64,000 bases of DNA from contig CAXXDH010000003.1 in the NCBI GenBank assembly GCA_963677785.2, positions 1,426,001-1,490,000 of the forward strand, read 5' to 3'. The notes below the pieces were generated by a model. The model worked only from the letters and a program-made list of their open reading frames with translations. It did no database searches and was not told where the DNA came from. The position numbers were made by a program, and so were the translations under genes. This document shows positions 61,498 through 64,000 of the stretch, piece after piece. The stretch's first letter is position 1; each line of letters opens with the position of its first letter. This DNA is from G963665495 sp963677785. Lineage in GTDB: Bacteria; Desulfobacterota; Desulfovibrionia; Desulfovibrionales; Desulfovibrionaceae.

Positions 61498-61712
61498 GGC
61501 AAAGTCCGGTATGATCTGCGTAGCTGCTTACAATCCGGTATACGCGTTGTTTCACGGGGGCTCAAGAAAATATGTCCGCAGCTTCCCGGCAGTGGCGGCC
61601 TTGCGGTAAAAGAGAAAAGCAGGAAAACGGGTATGGGAAACAAGATGGCGGGCCGGACGCCTGAGCGCAGAGCATTATTGCCCCAAAGCGGACCCGTATG
61701 CTACAGTTCCAC

Positions 61713-61736
61713 AAGTTGAGTATTCAATTTCAACTT
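61713..61736. promoter_or_regulatory. Palindromic candidate operator
   Basis: AAGTTGA and TCAACTT form perfect seven-base arms with a ten-base spacer, 32 bases before the ADP-ribosylglycohydrolase-like gene. A dimeric repressor could bind here. No regulator is assigned. Confidence 0.3.
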
Positions 61737-61767
61737 TGAAGAAACGTCTGTTTGACCTGGAGGAGTC

Positions 61768-62682
61768 ATGTCCCTAACAAAAGCAGCGGCATTTTCCTGT
61801 TATATCGCGGACGCCCTGGCGCTGGGCGTGCACTGGATTTACGATCAGCGGAAAATCCAGGACACATTCGGCCGGGTCACTGACTTTGTCGCGCCCGGCA
61901 CGGTCTTTTACCATGCGTCCCGTCCTGTGGGAGGCTTTACCCATTACGGAGACCAGACCTTTCTGCTTCTGGAATCCGTGGCCGAAAACAACGGGTTTGT
62001 GCTGGAGGATTTTTTTCAGCGCTGGGTTCCATTCATGCGCGGCTACGACGGCTATATGGATGCGGCCACCCGCCAGACGCTCGAACGGGTGGAGTTCGGC
62101 GAAGGCCCGGAGTCTTCGGGATCCAATTCGCACGATCTGGCCGGGGCTTCGCGCCTGGGCCCCCTGATCGCCTGCTACGGCGGCGACGAAGAGGCGCTGG
62201 CGGCTGCGGCCAAAGCGCAGACGCGTATGACGCATAACAACCCCAAGGTCGTGGCGTCAGCGGAGTTCTTTGCCCGTGTCGTCAGCCGCGAACTGCGGGG
62301 CCAGGCTCCGGTGGCGGCCATGCGCGAGGCGGCCTCCCTGGACTACGGCATACCGGATGTGGCCGACTGGGTGGAAGCAGGCCTGCAGCTGGCCGGAGAA
62401 GACAGCCTGGCGGCGGTTTCCGAACTCGGCCCCACCTGCGACGTGGATGAAGCCTTTCCTGCCACGGTGCAGCTGATTGCCGCTCATGAAAACGATTTTG
62501 AAAACGGCCTGATCGACTGCGTCATGGGAGGCGGGGATTCCTCGGCCAGGGCCATGCTCGCCGCACCGGTGCTGGCCGCCAATCCGTTGAACAAGGGTAT
62601 GGAGGCCATCCCGGCCCGCTGGACGGACGCCCTGGTCAAAAAAGAGGAGATCCTGCGGATGCTGGACTCTCTGGAAGCTTAA
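61768..62682 (+). CDS. ADP-ribosylglycohydrolase-family protein with altered metal site
   Basis: The 304-residue protein has the all-helical DraG/ARH fold features: ADALALGVHWIYD, GGFTHYGDQTFLLLES, RMTHNNPKV and the C-terminal VMGGGDSSARAML. In active ADP-ribosylhydrolases the metal site uses TDDT and GGDTDT motifs. Here these read YGDQT and GGDSSA, so two or more Asp ligands are missing and the substrate or mechanism probably differs. GGAGG precedes the ATG. It converges on the K+ channel gene, 21 bases apart. Confidence 0.85.
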   Translation: MSLTKAAAFSCYIADALALGVHWIYDQRKIQDTFGRVTDFVAPGTVFYHASRPVGGFTHYGDQTFLLLESVAENNGFVLEDFFQRWVPFMRGYDGYMDAATRQTLERVEFGEGPESSGSNSHDLAGASRLGPLIACYGGDEEALAAAAKAQTRMTHNNPKVVASAEFFARVVSRELRGQAPVAAMREAASLDYGIPDVADWVEAGLQLAGEDSLAAVSELGPTCDVDEAFPATVQLIAAHENDFENGLIDCVMGGGDSSARAMLAAPVLAANPLNKGMEAIPARWTDALVKKEEILRMLDSLEA

Positions 62683-62703
62683 CTTTTTCAACGTCAAAAC
62701 GCT

Positions 62704-63531
62704 CTAGGCCGGGGGGGATCCGGGGCCGGGCATGTCGTCCTGGCGCTTGTGCGTCACTACGGGGTTCATGGCCGAGGAGTAGGAGAACAGATAGGGGTAG
62801 TTGACCTGCAGATAATGCAGATATTCGAGCCATTGCAGCAGCAACCAGTGGTAGGCGCGTTTCAGGTCACCCGTCAGGTGAGTGAGGTCCGCGTCCGTGA
62901 AGGCGTGGCGGCGTTCCAGTTCCTCTTTGAGGTGGAACACGCTTCTGAGCAGCTCGGTAAAGGTCTCGTGCTCCAGCAGCAGCGGGTTTTCCAGCAGTCT
63001 GAGCAGAGTGGGCGTGGTGTCCTGCAGCAGCGTAAGCAGCTGTTCGGCGTCGGTACGGCGGATGTCCACAGCGTAGCTGTATTTTTGCAGGTATTTTTTG
63101 GTGGCGGCATAATTCTTTTTGGTCCAGCCGGCATCCACTGCGAAAACCTGGGCCAGATGTTGCGCCTTCAGGTCGGATTCCAGCATCTGGTGCAGCAGCT
63201 TCATACCCACTTCGCTGAAAAAGACGCCGATGACCATGCTCAATTTTTGCAGGCGGTTGCTCTTCTCCCGCCGCGAAAGCACGGTTTCCGCGCCCGATGC
63301 CAGAATGCCGAAAAAGGTGCCGCCGCCGGTGATGATGATCACTATGGCCAGCAGCTTGCCCTCCGGACTCATGGGATGGATGTCGCCGTAGCCCACGGTT
63401 GAAATTGTCACAATGCTGAAATATAGGGCATCAAGGATATGCATTCCTTCGATATGGACGAACCCGAGGGTACCGGCCATGACCGTGGCAATGAACACCG
63501 AGGTGAACAGAAGCAGCCGCGTTCTTTCCAT
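62704..63531 (-). CDS. Two-TM potassium channel with helical C-terminal domain
   Basis: The 275-residue channel has two membrane helices (about 5-25 and 60-80) around a pore loop with the K+ selectivity filter TVGYGD. The C-terminal domain (about 90-260) is all-helical and lacks the Rossmann GxGxxG of RCK/TrkA_N domains that gate most bacterial channels. Two starts are possible: ATG 63531 (used) and GTG 63582. Neither has a strong ribosome site. Confidence 0.85.
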   Translation of the reverse strand: MERTRLLLFTSVFIATVMAGTLGFVHIEGMHILDALYFSIVTISTVGYGDIHPMSPEGKLLAIVIIITGGGTFFGILASGAETVLSRREKSNRLQKLSMVIGVFFSEVGMKLLHQMLESDLKAQHLAQVFAVDAGWTKKNYAATKKYLQKYSYAVDIRRTDAEQLLTLLQDTTPTLLRLLENPLLLEHETFTELLRSVFHLKEELERRHAFTDADLTHLTGDLKRAYHWLLLQWLEYLHYLQVNYPYLFSYSSAMNPVVTHKRQDDMPGPGSPPA

Positions 63532-63651
63532 GCCGGGTGGTATAGCCTGATGCGCCGTGTTTGAAAAGCCGTTGCCGTTCACTGAGGAACAGAGGACAGG
63601 CCCAAACAGGGGCGGACTGCCTGTTTAGCGGGCTTTGACAGGAGAAATGCC

Positions 63652-64000
63652 ATGCGAGCCGTTGTCATATTTGTAAGATACATTCGCAGGACCTGCGTGT
63701 TGCTGGCCAGTACGCTGGTCGCGTTGCTGTTGTTGCAAGCGTCGCCGTCCGGAGCCCTGGCGCAGCAAGCGCCTTTTCTGGCTTCGGCCATGAGCGGCGA
63801 CCTGGCCTTGAGCGTCAATTCCTGCAATACGCAGGATAGTTTCGCCAATGCTTTCGGCGATACGACCCGGCCGCGCTACGGCAAGTATCTGCTGCTTACC
63901 GTTACGGTAGTGGACAAAGGGGACAAGGCCCTGAAGCTCAATCCCAAAATGTTCGCGCTTCGCGACCGGAGGGGGCGGCAATTCACCCCCAACTCTCTTT
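63652..64000 (+). CDS. Secreted protein, truncated by window end (DUF4352-like)
   Basis: The ATG follows AGGAG. The first 38 or so residues form a signal peptide (LLASTLVALLLLQASPSGALAQ). Then SGDLALSVNSCNTQDSFANAFG and a strand pattern YLLLTVTVVDKGDKALKLNP lead to FALRDRRGRQF, where the window ends. The strand pattern resembles DUF4352-type immunoglobulin-like domains of secreted or lipid-anchored proteins. The C-terminal part is missing. Confidence 0.65.
   Translation, partial: MRAVVIFVRYIRRTCVLLASTLVALLLLQASPSGALAQQAPFLASAMSGDLALSVNSCNTQDSFANAFGDTTRPRYGKYLLLTVTVVDKGDKALKLNPKMFALRDRRGRQFTPNSL

Noticed and set aside
1..64000. CRISPR arrays, tRNA or rRNA genes
   Set aside because: No regularly spaced repeats and no tRNA-like or rRNA-like conserved stretches were seen on reading. 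A covariance-model scan would be decisive.

Overview
The window looks like a chromosomal segment of a sulphate- or sulphite-reducing deltaproteobacterium of the Desulfovibrionaceae. This is inferred from gene content rather than a marker gene: class III (c3-type) haem motifs, a DcrA-like chemoreceptor with its own c-type haem, a multihaem cytochrome, an aldehyde:ferredoxin oxidoreductase-type tungsten/molybdenum enzyme, a type III glutamine synthetase, and GC-rich intergenic repeats of the GCCGCCGGAGGC kind. Coding sequence is GC-rich, with AT-rich islands at about 9.4-9.9, 17.5-18.2 and 49.4-49.6 kb. I found no rRNA, tRNA, CRISPR array or replication origin.

0-9.4 kb: a PocR-domain protein and pdxJ converge on pgk. 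A near-consensus Fur box then leads a three-gene unit (TPR protein, DUF2325 protein, 34-residue peptide). A rhodanese/MauE pair, an Asp/Glu racemase, methylglyoxal synthase and an orphan radical SAM protein follow. 9.8-14.8 kb: an ISL3-family insertion sequence with intact ends and a perfect 8-bp target duplication splits a gene for a large membrane-anchored TPR protein. Removing it restores one frame of 1,196 codons. 14.8-22.8 kb: nitrilase-family amidohydrolase, membrane glycosyltransferase, DUF389 membrane protein and glnN. 23.1-30 kb: a decayed GGDEF fragment, three exported serine hydrolases and a CLC protein.

30-37 kb: an FMN reductase, two tandem nicotianamine-synthase-like proteins, an AOR-family enzyme with a Tat-signal ferredoxin, and a SnoaL/alpha-beta-hydrolase fusion that has lost its catalytic residues. 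37.3-41.5 kb: a complete Anbu-type operon (circularly permuted ATP-grasp, alpha-E protein, proteasome-like peptidase, transglutaminase). 42-44.3 kb: a metal ABC transporter ATPase and permease. 44.8-46.7 kb: a protein joining a tetrahaem c3-type domain to a YfbK-like von Willebrand A protein. 46.8-51.7 kb: fcl, a sigma-54-dependent response regulator, a sigma-54 promoter followed by a strong terminator with no convincing gene between them, and hflX. 51.7-64 kb: AraC/GyrI regulator, a second Fur-like box before a hydantoinase/oxoprolinase-family gene, a single-domain response regulator, a haem-containing chemoreceptor with a tetrahaem cytochrome, a hybrid histidine kinase, an ADP-ribosylglycohydrolase-like protein, a two-TM K+ channel, and the start of a secreted protein.

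The strongest candidates for something undescribed are the cytochrome c3-VWA fusion, the sigma-54 transcription unit at about 49.54-49.77 kb, the linkage of tandem NAS-like genes to a tungsten-type oxidoreductase, and the Fur-led TPR/DUF2325/micro-peptide unit.
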